Assembly (NCBI GenBank): GCA_947503335.1
Contig: CANNCY010000003.1
Coordinates: forward strand, 124,001-188,000
From: an uncultured Pseudomonadales bacterium
GTDB taxonomy: Bacteria > Pseudomonadota > Gammaproteobacteria > Pseudomonadales > CANNCY01
DNA length: 64,000 nucleotides
Reading direction: 5' to 3'
Shown: piece by piece, positions 45,082 through 54,300 of the stretch
Layout: each line of letters begins with the position of its first letter
Numbering within the stretch: position 1 is the first letter of the stretch
Notes under the pieces: generated by a model
The model's database searches: none
Told to the model about the DNA's origin: nothing
What the model saw: the letters and a program-made list of their open reading frames with translations, nothing else
Position numbers and translations under genes: made by a program

Positions 45082-46531
45082 GTTAACAGATATCACGATT
45101 GTTGGTGCGGGATTGTCGGGCATAGCCGCTGCCTACTATGTTAAAAAATATCTTCCTCATCTTAGTTTTGAAATCATCGAAAGTGCTGAGGATTTAGGAG
45201 GTACATGGCGGGACCACCGCTTTCCGGGCGTTCGTTCAGACAGTGACCTTTATACCCTCGGATTTAGCTTTCAGCCTTGGTTAAAAGACCCAATTGCATC
45301 AGGTCAACAAATTTTAAACTATCTCAATGAGACGGTAGATACCCATCAGTTAAGAGATAGTATTGTCTTTGGTCGACGAGTAAAGGCAGCTAACTGGAGC
45401 AATCACGATCAATGCTGGACGCTCCAGATTCAGCAATCGAACACCCAGTACCAAGCGCAGACAAGATTTTTATGGATGTGTGCGGGTTACTTCAATCTTA
45501 AATACCCCTATGTACCAGCATTTGAAAACATGGATCAATTTAGGGGTACGCTGGTGCATCCACAGCATTGGCCCCAAGATCTAGACGTTACAGGCAAGAA
45601 GGTGGTCGTTGTCGGTTCTGGGGCGACGGCGGCGACTATTGTTCCCGAGCTGGCTAAAACGGCACAGCATGTAACGATGTTGCAGCGATCACCCAGTTAC
45701 TATTATTCGATAGAAAACCAGAATGAAGCGATTAGCCAATATAAAACAGGTGAACTAGCGGCAGATAAAGCTTACTCGCTGGCCAGAGAACAATCGTTGT
45801 CACATGAGGCAGCGTTATATCAGGCTTGTATCGAAAACCCTAAAGCTACTGCAGCTAAATTAATTGATGGCGTGCGAGCTCAGCTGCCTGAAGGTTATGA
45901 CGTCGAAACACACTTTACACCTACTTACATGCCTTGGCGTCAGAGGTTAGCAAAGGTTGTGGGTGGTGAATTGTTCAAGCAGATTAGTGACAACCAAGTC
46001 ACTGTGGTCACCGACCATATAGAGGCATTTACACAACAGGGCCTAAAGTTAGTGTCGGGTGCAGAAATAGAAGCCGACGTTATCGTTACGGCGACGGGCT
46101 TTAATCTACAAATGATGGGTGGCGTGCGTTTATCGGTTGAGCACGAAGAATGCCAGTTGGTTAACAAGCTAACCTATCGCGGCGTGATGTTTGAAGGCCT
46201 GCCAAACTGTTTCAATATGCTTGGCTATCTGAGAACGAGTTGGTCGATGCGTAGCGAACTTGTATCAAAATACGTGGTGAAGCTAATCGATCATACCCTT
46301 AAAAAAGGTTGTTTGAGCGTCACGGCTACTAAGCGACTGGAGGATCAGGCCGTGGGCGTAAATCCACTCATTGCTGAAGCGGAGTTTAATCCGAGCTATA
46401 TAAAGCGCAGTAGGCCATTTAGCCCTAAACAAGGCAGTTGCGCACCATGGCAGTACTATCAAGACTACGAGCAAGAGCGTGAAATCTTTAATAACTGTTC
46501 GTTAGATGACGGTGTTCTGATTTATCGCTAA
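45071..46531 (+). CDS. flavin monooxygenase, Baeyer-Villiger type
   Basis: A 486-residue FAD/NADPH enzyme. GAGLSG (12-17) binds FAD, GGTWRDHRFPGVRSDSD (43-59) is typical of the group, and GSGATA (182-187) binds NADPH. F157-R-G-T-L-V-H163-P-Q-H-W167-P168 fits the type I Baeyer-Villiger fingerprint FxGxxxHxxxWP. ATATGFN lies near residue 345. It should insert one oxygen from O2 into a carbonyl compound or oxidise a heteroatom; the substrate is unknown. The ATG lies inside the end of the Lrp gene. Confidence 0.87.
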   Translation: MQSKLTDITIVGAGLSGIAAAYYVKKYLPHLSFEIIESAEDLGGTWRDHRFPGVRSDSDLYTLGFSFQPWLKDPIASGQQILNYLNETVDTHQLRDSIVFGRRVKAANWSNHDQCWTLQIQQSNTQYQAQTRFLWMCAGYFNLKYPYVPAFENMDQFRGTLVHPQHWPQDLDVTGKKVVVVGSGATAATIVPELAKTAQHVTMLQRSPSYYYSIENQNEAISQYKTGELAADKAYSLAREQSLSHEAALYQACIENPKATAAKLIDGVRAQLPEGYDVETHFTPTYMPWRQRLAKVVGGELFKQISDNQVTVVTDHIEAFTQQGLKLVSGAEIEADVIVTATGFNLQMMGGVRLSVEHEECQLVNKLTYRGVMFEGLPNCFNMLGYLRTSWSMRSELVSKYVVKLIDHTLKKGCLSVTATKRLEDQAVGVNPLIAEAEFNPSYIKRSRPFSPKQGSCAPWQYYQDYEQEREIFNNCSLDDGVLIYR

Positions 46532-46627
46532 TACGTTTTAGGTTGTGCGGCCAATCAGTTTGTTTGCAATTACTTTGAAACACGGCGAGCACACTGCTAA
46601 ATTCATGGCATCTGTTACGAGGGTGTC

Positions 46628-47212
46628 ATGACTACTCAATATAAAATATTCTTCATCGCACTGGCAGCTATTAGCGCAATATCAGCTATCGCTGTGTTTG
46701 GTTTTGACTACACATCGGTTTATCAAGAGAATCGATGGCTAGAGAACATGCAGGTATTGGTGCTGGTAGCAGGTTTTGTGATCAGCCTGAGGGCGCTAGT
46801 TAAGGGTGAGCGCAATGACAAGCTAGTATTAGCCTTCGTCGCCTTTCTTATGTATAGCTTTACGTTACGTGAATTAGATGTTGAAACACTAAGTGTACCT
46901 GCTTGGGTTGTTTCAATGGGGTCAGGTACAGGCCGAAACATTATTGGAGCAATCGTGTTGCTAACGATTCTCGCGATTGGCCTGTTCAACGTTAAATATT
47001 ATTGGGGGCTAGCCAAATCGGCGTTTAAGCACCCATTGATTAAATATTTGGCTGCTTGCATAGCATTCCTATTAGTATCAGACGTAGCCGAGCGTCTAAC
47101 CTTTTTAGCCCACTATGCGTTCTATGAAGAATTGGCCGAATTGCTAGGGTTTTCAATGTTATTGTGTGCAGCGAACGAGCTTATTAAGAAACCTCTTGAC
47201 ACTGGTTACTAA
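46628..47212 (+). CDS. uncharacterised membrane protein, about six helices
   Basis: I do not recognise a named family for this 194-residue protein. Hydrophobic segments lie at about 7-26, 42-57, 66-79, 103-122, 138-152 and 170-184. Charged residues occur inside or at the edge of the helices in clustered motifs: RWLENMQ (36-42), FTLRELDVE (78-86), SDVAERL (151-157) and FYEELAELLGF (165-175). This looks more like an enzyme or ion-binding site than a simple anchor. It starts with an ATG after a GAGGG site and sits 97 bases after the monooxygenase and 53 before hppD, in the same direction. Confidence 0.7.
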   Translation: MTTQYKIFFIALAAISAISAIAVFGFDYTSVYQENRWLENMQVLVLVAGFVISLRALVKGERNDKLVLAFVAFLMYSFTLRELDVETLSVPAWVVSMGSGTGRNIIGAIVLLTILAIGLFNVKYYWGLAKSAFKHPLIKYLAACIAFLLVSDVAERLTFLAHYAFYEELAELLGFSMLLCAANELIKKPLDTGY

Positions 47213-47264
47213 TGAAACCAATATAAACCCTTTCATTTGTAACTAATTTTGAGAGGGCTAGCTT

Positions 47265-48341
47265 GTGGCCAATTTATGGGACAACCCGATGCAGCTGGAT
47301 GGCTTCGAATTTGTTGAGTTCGCAGCTAAAGATGAGGGTGTATTAGAACCTGTTTTTGAGATGATGGGCTTTTCGCATATCGCCAACCATCGTTCAAAGA
47401 AAGTAAAGCTGTACCGTCAGGGTGACATCAACTTCATCATCAACTATGAGCCACGTAGCCATGCAGATTATTTTGCAGAAGAGCATGGCCCATCGGCCTG
47501 TGGTATGGCGTTTCGCGTTAAAGATGCACAGCAAGCCTACGCACGCGCGCTAGAAATGGGCGCTCAGCCTATTGATGTGCCTACTGGGCCAATGGAGCTT
47601 CGCTTGCCAGCGATTAAGGGTATCGGCGGTGCGCCTTTGTATCTAATTGATCGTTATTCGCCTGACAGCACAATCTACGATATCGATTTTGAATACCTAG
47701 AGGGTGTAGATCTCAATCCAGTCGGATGTGGCTTTAAAGTCATCGATCACTTAACCCACAATGTGTACCGCGGCCGTATGGACTACTGGGCTAACTTTTA
47801 CGAGTCGATCTTTAACTTTAAAGAGATTCGCTACTTCGACATCAAGGGCGAGTATACAGGCTTGCTATCAAAAGCAATGTCAGCACCAGATGGCAAGATT
47901 AGAATACCCCTTAACGAAGAAGCGTCGCAGGGAGGCCAGATTGAAGAGTTCTTGATGGCTTATAATGGTGAGGGTATTCAACATATCGCGTTTGAATCAG
48001 AGAACCTTCTCGAAAGCTGGGATCAGCTAAAAGAGCTGGGTATGAAGTTTATGACGCCACCGCCAAACACCTATTACGATATGCTAGATGAGCGTTTGCC
48101 AGGCCACGGCGAGCCGGTTGAAGAGCTGCAAATGCGTGGTATCTTACTAGATGGTTCAACGGCCGAAGGTGACCCACGTTTGTTGTTACAGATTTTCTCT
48201 GAAACAATGATTGGCCCAGTTTTCTTTGAATTTATTCAGCGCAAGAAAGACGAAGGGTTTGGCGAGGGCAACTTTAAAGCACTATTCGAATCAATTGAGC
48301 GCGATCAATTAAATCGTGGCGTAATCGGTGACAAGGATTAA
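47265..48341 (+). CDS. hppD: 4-hydroxyphenylpyruvate dioxygenase
   Basis: A 358-residue Fe(II) enzyme that turns 4-hydroxyphenylpyruvate into homogentisate in tyrosine degradation. It has a GTG start with a GAGAGGG site. The iron ligands H162 (in DHLTHNV), H240 (in IQHIAF) and E322 (in FFEFIQRK) are at essentially the positions known for the Pseudomonas enzyme (161, 240, 322). The C-terminal [18 protein letters not shown] is the usual tail that closes the active site. It is first in a three-gene set; the VOC gene begins 3 bases after its stop. Confidence 0.97.
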   Translation: MANLWDNPMQLDGFEFVEFAAKDEGVLEPVFEMMGFSHIANHRSKKVKLYRQGDINFIINYEPRSHADYFAEEHGPSACGMAFRVKDAQQAYARALEMGAQPIDVPTGPMELRLPAIKGIGGAPLYLIDRYSPDSTIYDIDFEYLEGVDLNPVGCGFKVIDHLTHNVYRGRMDYWANFYESIFNFKEIRYFDIKGEYTGLLSKAMSAPDGKIRIPLNEEASQGGQIEEFLMAYNGEGIQHIAFESENLLESWDQLKELGMKFMTPPPNTYYDMLDERLPGHGEPVEELQMRGILLDGSTAEGDPRLLLQIFSETMIGPVFFEFIQRKKDEGFGEGNFKALFESIERDQLNRGVIGDKD

Positions 48342-48344
48342 GCG

Positions 48345-48887
48345 ATGAATATTCAACGCATCCACCATGTAGCGTATCGCTGCAACGACGCGAAAGAGAC
48401 GGTTGAGTGGTACCAAAAAGTACTCAATATGAAGTTTCAACTTGCGATTGCAGAAAATGAGGTGCCTTCGACCAAGGCGCCAGACCCATACATGCATGTA
48501 TTCCTGGATGCGGGTAACGGCAATGTGCTAGCTTTTTTTGAGATTCCGAACTCGCCACCGATGGGGCGCGATCAGAATACACCGGCTTGGGTTCAACACA
48601 TTGCGTTCGAAGTGGCCTCGCTAGAAGAACTTGTCGAGGCCAAAGAACACATACAATCGTTAGGCATTGACGTGATTGGCCCCGTTGAACACACGATTTT
48701 TCAGTCTATCTATTTCTTTGATCCTAACGGCCATCGCCTTGAGCTGGCGGCGAATACGGCTAAGCCGGGTATGCTTGACGAGCTTGAGCGCGTGGCGCCA
48801 GCAATGATTGAAGAATGGTCGGTAACTAAAAAAGCGCCTCAACACGCCGCTTGGTTGCACGATGGCAGTTTCGAGAGCAAGTCATGA
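48345..48887 (+). CDS. VOC-superfamily protein, function in tyrosine pathway unknown
   Basis: A 180-residue single-module vicinal oxygen chelate protein: two paired beta-alpha-beta repeats (about 4-70 and 81-137) and a C-terminal extension of about 40 residues. Likely metal ligands are H8 (in IHHVAY), E66 (in AFFEIP), H85 (in VQHIAFEV) and E133 (in HRLELA). Both the H-E-H-E set of glyoxalase I-like enzymes and the H-H-E set of extradiol dioxygenases can be read here. It sits between hppD and the FAH gene, 3 bases after the first and overlapping the second by 4, so it very likely acts in the same pathway. Which step is not known. Confidence 0.8.
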   Translation: MNIQRIHHVAYRCNDAKETVEWYQKVLNMKFQLAIAENEVPSTKAPDPYMHVFLDAGNGNVLAFFEIPNSPPMGRDQNTPAWVQHIAFEVASLEELVEAKEHIQSLGIDVIGPVEHTIFQSIYFFDPNGHRLELAANTAKPGMLDELERVAPAMIEEWSVTKKAPQHAAWLHDGSFESKS

Positions 48888-49855
48888 AGCTAGCATCGTT
48901 AAATCAGGGGCGCGATGGTCAGTTGGTTGTTGTTAGTGACGACAATACTCGTTATCTGCCCGCATATCAGTCGTTAACGCTACAAGCGGCATTAGATGAT
49001 TGGCAGCGATACCAATCGTCGTTGCAATCTTTATCGCAGCAATTAAATGGTGATACCAATTTAGGTAAGCCGTGCAGCGAAGCCCAATTTGCTGCGCCAT
49101 TGCCGCGAGCGTATCAATGGCTAGACGGCAGCGCTTATGTCAATCACATAGAACTTGTACGAAAAGCCCGCGGCGCAGAAATGCCCGACAGCTTTTGGCA
49201 AGATCCGTTAATGTACCAGGGTAATAGCGATACCTTTTTGTCATCGACAGACGACATCGCAGGCTTTGATGAAAGTTGGGGCATTGATTTAGAAGCTGAA
49301 ATCGCCGTGATTGTTGATGACGTACCCATGGGGGCGAGTTTGTCGCAATGTGAGCAAGCTATTAGATTAATTGCCTTAGTAAACGATGTATCACTACGCA
49401 ACTTAATACCAGCAGAGTTAGCAAAAGGATTTGGTTTTGTGCAATCAAAACCATCTACTGCATTCGCTCCCTTTGTGGTTACGCCAGACTCGCTTGGCGA
49501 AGGCTGGCGAGACGCTAAAGTGCACCTACCTGTTACTGTTGAGGTTAACGGTGAACAGTTAGGGGCACCGAATGCAGGTGTCGATATGACGTTTAATTTT
49601 GCGCAGTTAATTCAGCACGCGACAAAATCTCGTGCACTGTGCGCCGGCACGATCATTGGCTCTGGCACCGTTTCAAATGTCGACCTACGCACTGGCTCAG
49701 CCTGCCTTGCCGAAAAGCGTATGATTGAGATTATTGATAGTGGCGAGCCAAAGACATCTTTTTTAAAACATAACGACAATATCAGCATCGACGTACATAC
49801 TGATGCAGGCGACAGTCTCTTTGGCGCAATAAAGCAGCGCGTAGTTATATCCTGA
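48884..49855 (+). CDS. fumarylacetoacetate hydrolase-family protein
   Basis: From the ATG 48884, which overlaps the VOC stop as ATGA, the protein has 323 residues. FAH-fold motifs include HIELVRKARGAEMP, YQGNSDTFL, WGIDLEAEIAVIVDD with the metal-binding acidic residues, LVNDVSLRNL, QSKPSTAFAPFVVTPD and GSGTVSN. It is shorter than the roughly 420-residue eukaryotic-type FAH but is like the bacterial enzymes linked to hppD. It should cleave fumarylacetoacetate (or maleylacetoacetate) to acetoacetate and fumarate, the last step of tyrosine degradation. Confidence 0.88.
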   Translation: MKLASLNQGRDGQLVVVSDDNTRYLPAYQSLTLQAALDDWQRYQSSLQSLSQQLNGDTNLGKPCSEAQFAAPLPRAYQWLDGSAYVNHIELVRKARGAEMPDSFWQDPLMYQGNSDTFLSSTDDIAGFDESWGIDLEAEIAVIVDDVPMGASLSQCEQAIRLIALVNDVSLRNLIPAELAKGFGFVQSKPSTAFAPFVVTPDSLGEGWRDAKVHLPVTVEVNGEQLGAPNAGVDMTFNFAQLIQHATKSRALCAGTIIGSGTVSNVDLRTGSACLAEKRMIEIIDSGEPKTSFLKHNDNISIDVHTDAGDSLFGAIKQRVVIS

Positions 49856-49925
49856 TTGGCAACCCTGAACGTCGTTAGCTAAAGTTTAGAGCATTAGTTC
49901 GAACGTTAGTTAAGCTGGGCGAGCG

Positions 49926-51746
49926 TTGACTCAAGATTCTATATTTGTACTGATTTTACTCGCACTCGTTGTGGTACTTTTCGCCACTGAAAAGATACGC
50001 TTAGATGTGATCGCGATTTTGGTAGTCGTCTGCCTTTCTTTGTCTGGCGTGTTGACCATTTCGCAATCATTACAGGGTTTTGCGAATCCTGTGGTTATCA
50101 TGATCGCAGCGCTGTTTGTAATTAGCGAAGCATTGAGGCGAAGCGGCGTTGCGTCAGTAGCAGGTGATCAGATTTTAGCTTTGGGTGGCCAAAGTCAAAC
50201 TAAAATCACGTTACTGATTATGTGGGTAGTAGCGATTCTGTCTTCGTTTATGAGCTCGACAGGGGCTGTTGCTATCTTTATACCCATTGTTACTATGCTA
50301 TGCGCAAAGGCAAATTTAGATCGTCGCCAAATGCTCATGCCTGTCGCGATAGCCGCTCTTATTGGCGGTATGATCACGTTGATTACCCCGCCCAACCTAA
50401 TAGCGAACAGCGAGTTAATATCGGCGAATGAAGCCAAAATTGGTTTCTTCGAATTCGGATACGTTGGATTAGCTATGCTGATCGTTGTGTCGCTCTTTAT
50501 GCTGCTTTTCGGTCAAAAGCTAATCAAAGCTAGCGACACACAGTTTCACGAGACAGCGAAAGATAAGGGTGTTGAAGATCTAGTATCAAGATTTGCCATC
50601 AGTGCGCCCATGTATCAATTGGTGGTTGGTAAAAACAATCAGTGGGTTGGCCATACTATTCGGGATCTACAGGCACGACGTAAGTACGGATTTATGGTTG
50701 TTGCGGTTGCTCACGTTGGGCGTACCTACACCCATGTAGAGCCAGCGTATTCATCTACGACAATTAGAGTGGGCGATGTTCTATGTGTCATCGCAGAAGA
50801 TGATGATTTTTTAGAGCTTATCAAGGGCTATGATACCGTTGCAAAACAAGTGTCAGAGCAATTACGACATCAGGTTGAGAGTGTCGTGGGGCTAGCCGAA
50901 ACGCTAATCGCGCCCGAGTCACCGTTGATTGGACGAACTATTCGTCAGGCGCAATTTCGGTCGCTATATAAACTAGGGGTTATTGCTGTACTTAGAGGCA
51001 GAGAAAAAATAATCCACCGCCCTTTAGACCTCGAACTGCAAGCGCATGATCGCCTATTACTGATAGGTGACTGGAATAAAATTCAAAATCTAAGCGCCTA
51101 CTCAGACGAGCTAATTATGCTGACCATACCAAGAGAGCATAAGCACGCGATCGCTGCGGGCGATCGGTTATACCATGCGCTTGCAATACTAGTATTAATG
51201 ATCGCATCACTTACTTTTGGTTGGTTGCCTGCGCCAATAACGATTGTTTGTGCGGCAATGCTGATGGGGTGGGCTGGCTGTATCAATATGACCCAAGCTT
51301 ACAAAGCGATTAATTGGCCAACCATCGTATTGATCGCTGGTATGTTGCCCATGTCAACAGCAATGCAAGTGTCGGGCGCCATGTCACTATTGGTTGATAC
51401 GATATCCATACTACTAGCCGAGTCATCGATTCATTGGGTACTGGCGACACTGTTCGTCATAACTAGTTTGCTTAGTCAGTTTGTATCGAATACAGCGACA
51501 ACGGTATTGATCGCGCCCATTGCCATTAGTTTGGGGCAGGCGCTCGGGATCGACCCCAAGCCACTGGTTATGACAGTAGCGATTGCTGCTTCAAGTGCCT
51601 TTGCAACACCAGTGGCGTCACCGGTCAATGCGTTGGTAATGGCTCCAGGAGGCTACAAGTTCTTTGATTTTGTAAAGGTTGGGCTGCCTTTACAGTTAAT
51701 CTCGCTAGTAATTACTTTAACGGTTCTGCCATTTCTTTATTTTTAA
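49926..51746 (+). CDS. SLC13/DASS-type transporter with two RCK_C (TrkA-C) domains
   Basis: A 606-residue membrane protein with a TTG start; the frame begins MTQDSIFVLILLALVVVLF, directly a membrane helix. N-terminal helices (about 5-200, with the TPPNLIAN motif near 155) and C-terminal helices (about 410-606, with SQFVSNTATTVLIAP) form the two halves. Between them lie two cytoplasmic RCK_C domains (about 225-300 and 318-390). Relatives carry dicarboxylates, sulfate or other anions with sodium; the substrate is not evident. It follows the hppD set after 70 bases and could export or import a pathway acid, but this is only proximity. Confidence 0.85.
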   Translation: MTQDSIFVLILLALVVVLFATEKIRLDVIAILVVVCLSLSGVLTISQSLQGFANPVVIMIAALFVISEALRRSGVASVAGDQILALGGQSQTKITLLIMWVVAILSSFMSSTGAVAIFIPIVTMLCAKANLDRRQMLMPVAIAALIGGMITLITPPNLIANSELISANEAKIGFFEFGYVGLAMLIVVSLFMLLFGQKLIKASDTQFHETAKDKGVEDLVSRFAISAPMYQLVVGKNNQWVGHTIRDLQARRKYGFMVVAVAHVGRTYTHVEPAYSSTTIRVGDVLCVIAEDDDFLELIKGYDTVAKQVSEQLRHQVESVVGLAETLIAPESPLIGRTIRQAQFRSLYKLGVIAVLRGREKIIHRPLDLELQAHDRLLLIGDWNKIQNLSAYSDELIMLTIPREHKHAIAAGDRLYHALAILVLMIASLTFGWLPAPITIVCAAMLMGWAGCINMTQAYKAINWPTIVLIAGMLPMSTAMQVSGAMSLLVDTISILLAESSIHWVLATLFVITSLLSQFVSNTATTVLIAPIAISLGQALGIDPKPLVMTVAIAASSAFATPVASPVNALVMAPGGYKFFDFVKVGLPLQLISLVITLTVLPFLYF

Positions 51747-51810
51747 GTGGCGCGCGTGGTTGGGTGATCTAGGCTCAATTTATGTCATCTATTGAATCGA
51801 GGTAAGTCTG

Positions 51811-54204
51811 ATGCCCACCGAGCAAAACCAAGGCGCGCTCAATGATCTTGAGGCATTCGTGGATGCCGTAAATAGAGTGCAGGCTGTTATTGAATTTAAT
51901 CTCGATGGTACGATCATCAGTGCGAACGACAATTTTCTGAGTGCTGTTGGATACCGCCTAGAGGAGATTCAAGGGCGACACCATCGTATGTTTGTCGACC
52001 CTGAGTACGCTAAATCTAAAGAATATAAAGCTTTCTGGGCTGGTCTAAATGCAGGCAATTTTGATCAGGGGCAATACCAGCGCTTCACTAAAGATGGCGA
52101 TGAGATTTGGATCCAGGCTTCGTACAATCCAGTATTTGATGAGGCCGAAAAGCCGTATAAGGTAGTTAAGTTTGCGACCGATATCACGGCTCAAAAAAAG
52201 CAAACTGCCGACTACGAAGGGCAGATAGACGCAATCTCAAGGTCGCAGGCTGTGATTGAGTTTGAGCTAGATGGCACGATCATTAAAGCAAACGACAACT
52301 TCTTGGCGGCAACAGGTTATACCCTCGACGAAATACAGGGTAATCACCATCGTATGTTTGTTGAAAAGTCATATGGCGCTAGTGCCGAGTATATTGATTT
52401 TTGGCAGCGCCTTGGTAGTGGTCAGTTCGACAGTGGCGAATACAAACGTATCACTAAAGACGGGCGAGAGATTTGGATACAGGCATCGTACAACCCCATT
52501 TATGATTTAAACGGTAACCCATTTAAGGTTGTGAAGTACGCGACCGATATTACTGATCAAAAGATACAAGCAGCTGACCACGCTGGCCAAATTGAAGCGA
52601 TCGGTAAATCGCAGGCGATTATCGAATTTGAACCAGACGGTACGATTCGCTGGGCGAATGAAAACTTTACTAATACAGTGGGCTATGCCCTAGACGAGAT
52701 TGTCGGCAAGCACCATTCGATGTTCTGTGAGCCAAGTTTAAGTAACAGTCGAGAGTACGCAAAGTTTTGGCAAGACTTGGCGAGCGGCGAATTTCAAGCA
52801 GGCGAATTTAAGCGTGTTGGTAATGGGGGTAAAGAGATATGGATTCAAGCCTCATATAACCCGATCTTAGACCTGAATGGTAAGCCTTTTAAAGTAGTGA
52901 AGTACGCCACAGATATAACCGCACAGAGGCTACAAAATGCAGATTATGAAGGGCAGATAGAAGCGATTGGTAAGGCCCAAGCGGTTATTGAATTTAACAT
53001 GGATGGCACCATCCGAAATGCTAATAAGAATTTCTTAGTAACAACTGGTTATACGCTTGATGAAATTGTTGGCCAGCACCACAGGATATTCTGTGACCCA
53101 AATTATGCGGCAAGCAGTGATTATAAAGACTTCTGGGCTAAGTTAAACAGGGGTGAGTTTGACTCGGGCGAGTACCCGCGATATGGCAAGAGCGGCGATG
53201 AGGTGTGGATATCTGCATCGTACAACCCGATATTTGATTTGAATGGTAAGCCATTTAAGGTTGTAAAATACGCTACAAATATCACTGACCGTAAAGTGGC
53301 AATTGCTAAGATTCAAGAAGTGATTCTGGCGATGTCTAAGGGCGATTTAACCATATCGATTGATCAGCCGCTAGGCGAAGAGTTTGCTGTGTTAGGTGAC
53401 GCAATGAACGGCCTTATTGTTAACCTTAATGGCTTGGTTGGCGAGATAAGAGACGCTTCAAACTCGGTGTTCGAAAGTTCAAGAGAGCTCGCGCAGGGTA
53501 ATGCCGATTTAAGTAAGCGCACTGAAATGCAAGCGTCTAGTTTAGAAGAGACCGCCAGTGCGATGGAGGAACTTACAGTGACGGTTAAGCAAAATGCCGA
53601 GAATGCGTCAAAGGCTACAGGATTATCGAACGGTGCTATGACAAAGGCAGGCGAAGGCGGTGAGGTGGTAGAGAATGCTGTCAGCGCGATGCAAGAAATT
53701 GAAGGCTCTAGTAAGAAAATATCAGACATCATTGGTGTTATAGACGAGATTGCTTTTCAGACTAATTTACTCGCGTTAAATGCTGCGGTCGAAGCTGCAC
53801 GAGCAGGTGAGCAAGGGCGAGGTTTTGCAGTCGTGGCTGGCGAAGTGCGCAATCTTGCACAGCGCAGCGCGTCGGCAGCAAAAGAGATTAAGGATTTGAT
53901 CAATGATAGTGTTGGAGCTGTTGGTAAGGGCAGTCAGTTGGTTGATGACACCGGGGCCACCTTTAAGGAGTTGGTGCAATCAGTAAGCGACGTTGTTGCC
54001 ATGATCGGTGACATCGACACAGCAAGTCAAGAGCAGAATGCCGGGATAAAAGAAGTGAGTGACGCGGTTAGCCAGATGGATCAAATGACCCAGCAAAATG
54101 CTGCACTCGTTGAAGAGGCGTCGGCATCTAGTAAATCGATGGAAGAAAAAGCCCAGAGCCTATTAAGACAAGTGGCGTTTTTTAATACGGCATCAACGGG
54201 CTAA
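51811..54204 (+). CDS. soluble methyl-accepting chemotaxis protein with four PAS domains
   Basis: A 797-residue receptor with no membrane helix or signal peptide. Four PAS/PAC modules begin at residues 18, 140, 262 and 384, each 122 residues long. Each has a QAVIEF-like start, a central FW..L..G.F block, an IWIQASYNP-like strand (ISASYNP in the last) and a VVKxATxIT end. A HAMP-like linker (about 500-560) leads to the MCP signalling domain, whose hairpin tip reads [25 protein letters not shown] (ends IDEIAFQTN and AARAGEQ). Similar multi-PAS receptors include BdlA of Pseudomonas. Intracellular redox or ligand sensing is likely, the ligand unknown. No CheR-docking pentapeptide is seen at the C-terminus. 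Confidence 0.93.
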   Translation: MPTEQNQGALNDLEAFVDAVNRVQAVIEFNLDGTIISANDNFLSAVGYRLEEIQGRHHRMFVDPEYAKSKEYKAFWAGLNAGNFDQGQYQRFTKDGDEIWIQASYNPVFDEAEKPYKVVKFATDITAQKKQTADYEGQIDAISRSQAVIEFELDGTIIKANDNFLAATGYTLDEIQGNHHRMFVEKSYGASAEYIDFWQRLGSGQFDSGEYKRITKDGREIWIQASYNPIYDLNGNPFKVVKYATDITDQKIQAADHAGQIEAIGKSQAIIEFEPDGTIRWANENFTNTVGYALDEIVGKHHSMFCEPSLSNSREYAKFWQDLASGEFQAGEFKRVGNGGKEIWIQASYNPILDLNGKPFKVVKYATDITAQRLQNADYEGQIEAIGKAQAVIEFNMDGTIRNANKNFLVTTGYTLDEIVGQHHRIFCDPNYAASSDYKDFWAKLNRGEFDSGEYPRYGKSGDEVWISASYNPIFDLNGKPFKVVKYATNITDRKVAIAKIQEVILAMSKGDLTISIDQPLGEEFAVLGDAMNGLIVNLNGLVGEIRDASNSVFESSRELAQGNADLSKRTEMQASSLEETASAMEELTVTVKQNAENASKATGLSNGAMTKAGEGGEVVENAVSAMQEIEGSSKKISDIIGVIDEIAFQTNLLALNAAVEAARAGEQGRGFAVVAGEVRNLAQRSASAAKEIKDLINDSVGAVGKGSQLVDDTGATFKELVQSVSDVVAMIGDIDTASQEQNAGIKEVSDAVSQMDQMTQQNAALVEEASASSKSMEEKAQSLLRQVAFFNTASTG
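51862..53325 (+). repeat. four in-frame 366-base PAS repeats within the MCP gene
   Basis: Module starts at 51862, 52228, 52594 and 52960 are each 366 bases (122 codons) apart with no insertion or deletion in the spacing. Nucleotide identity is only partial, with many silent changes, so the copies are not newly duplicated, but the length is strictly kept. Confidence 0.9.
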
Positions 54205-54243
54205 GCGTTTTGTGCACTCGACAGCTGTTAAGTTGATTAAAAT

Positions 54244-54277
54244 AAAAAGGCCGCAGCTGTGATAGCGCGGCCTTTTT
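54244..54277. terminator. bidirectional terminator between the MCP and ompW-type genes
   Basis: AAAAAGGCCGC (54244-54254) pairs with GCGGCCTTTTT (54267-54277) around a 12-base loop. A-run and T-run on the two sides let it work for both convergent genes. Confidence 0.88.
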
Positions 54278-54300
54278 AATTGGTTTGACCTTATCGAAAA

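Noticed and set aside
42016-46531. Acyl-CoA synthetase, CvfB-like gene, Lrp and monooxygenase as a biosynthetic gene cluster
   Set aside because: No carrier protein, ketosynthase or other assembly enzyme is present; the genes look like separate units of general metabolism and regulation.
51862-53325. Regular repeats with constant spacing, considered as a CRISPR or satellite array
   Set aside because: The period is 366 bases, the frame is open throughout, and each unit is a PAS domain of one chemoreceptor gene.
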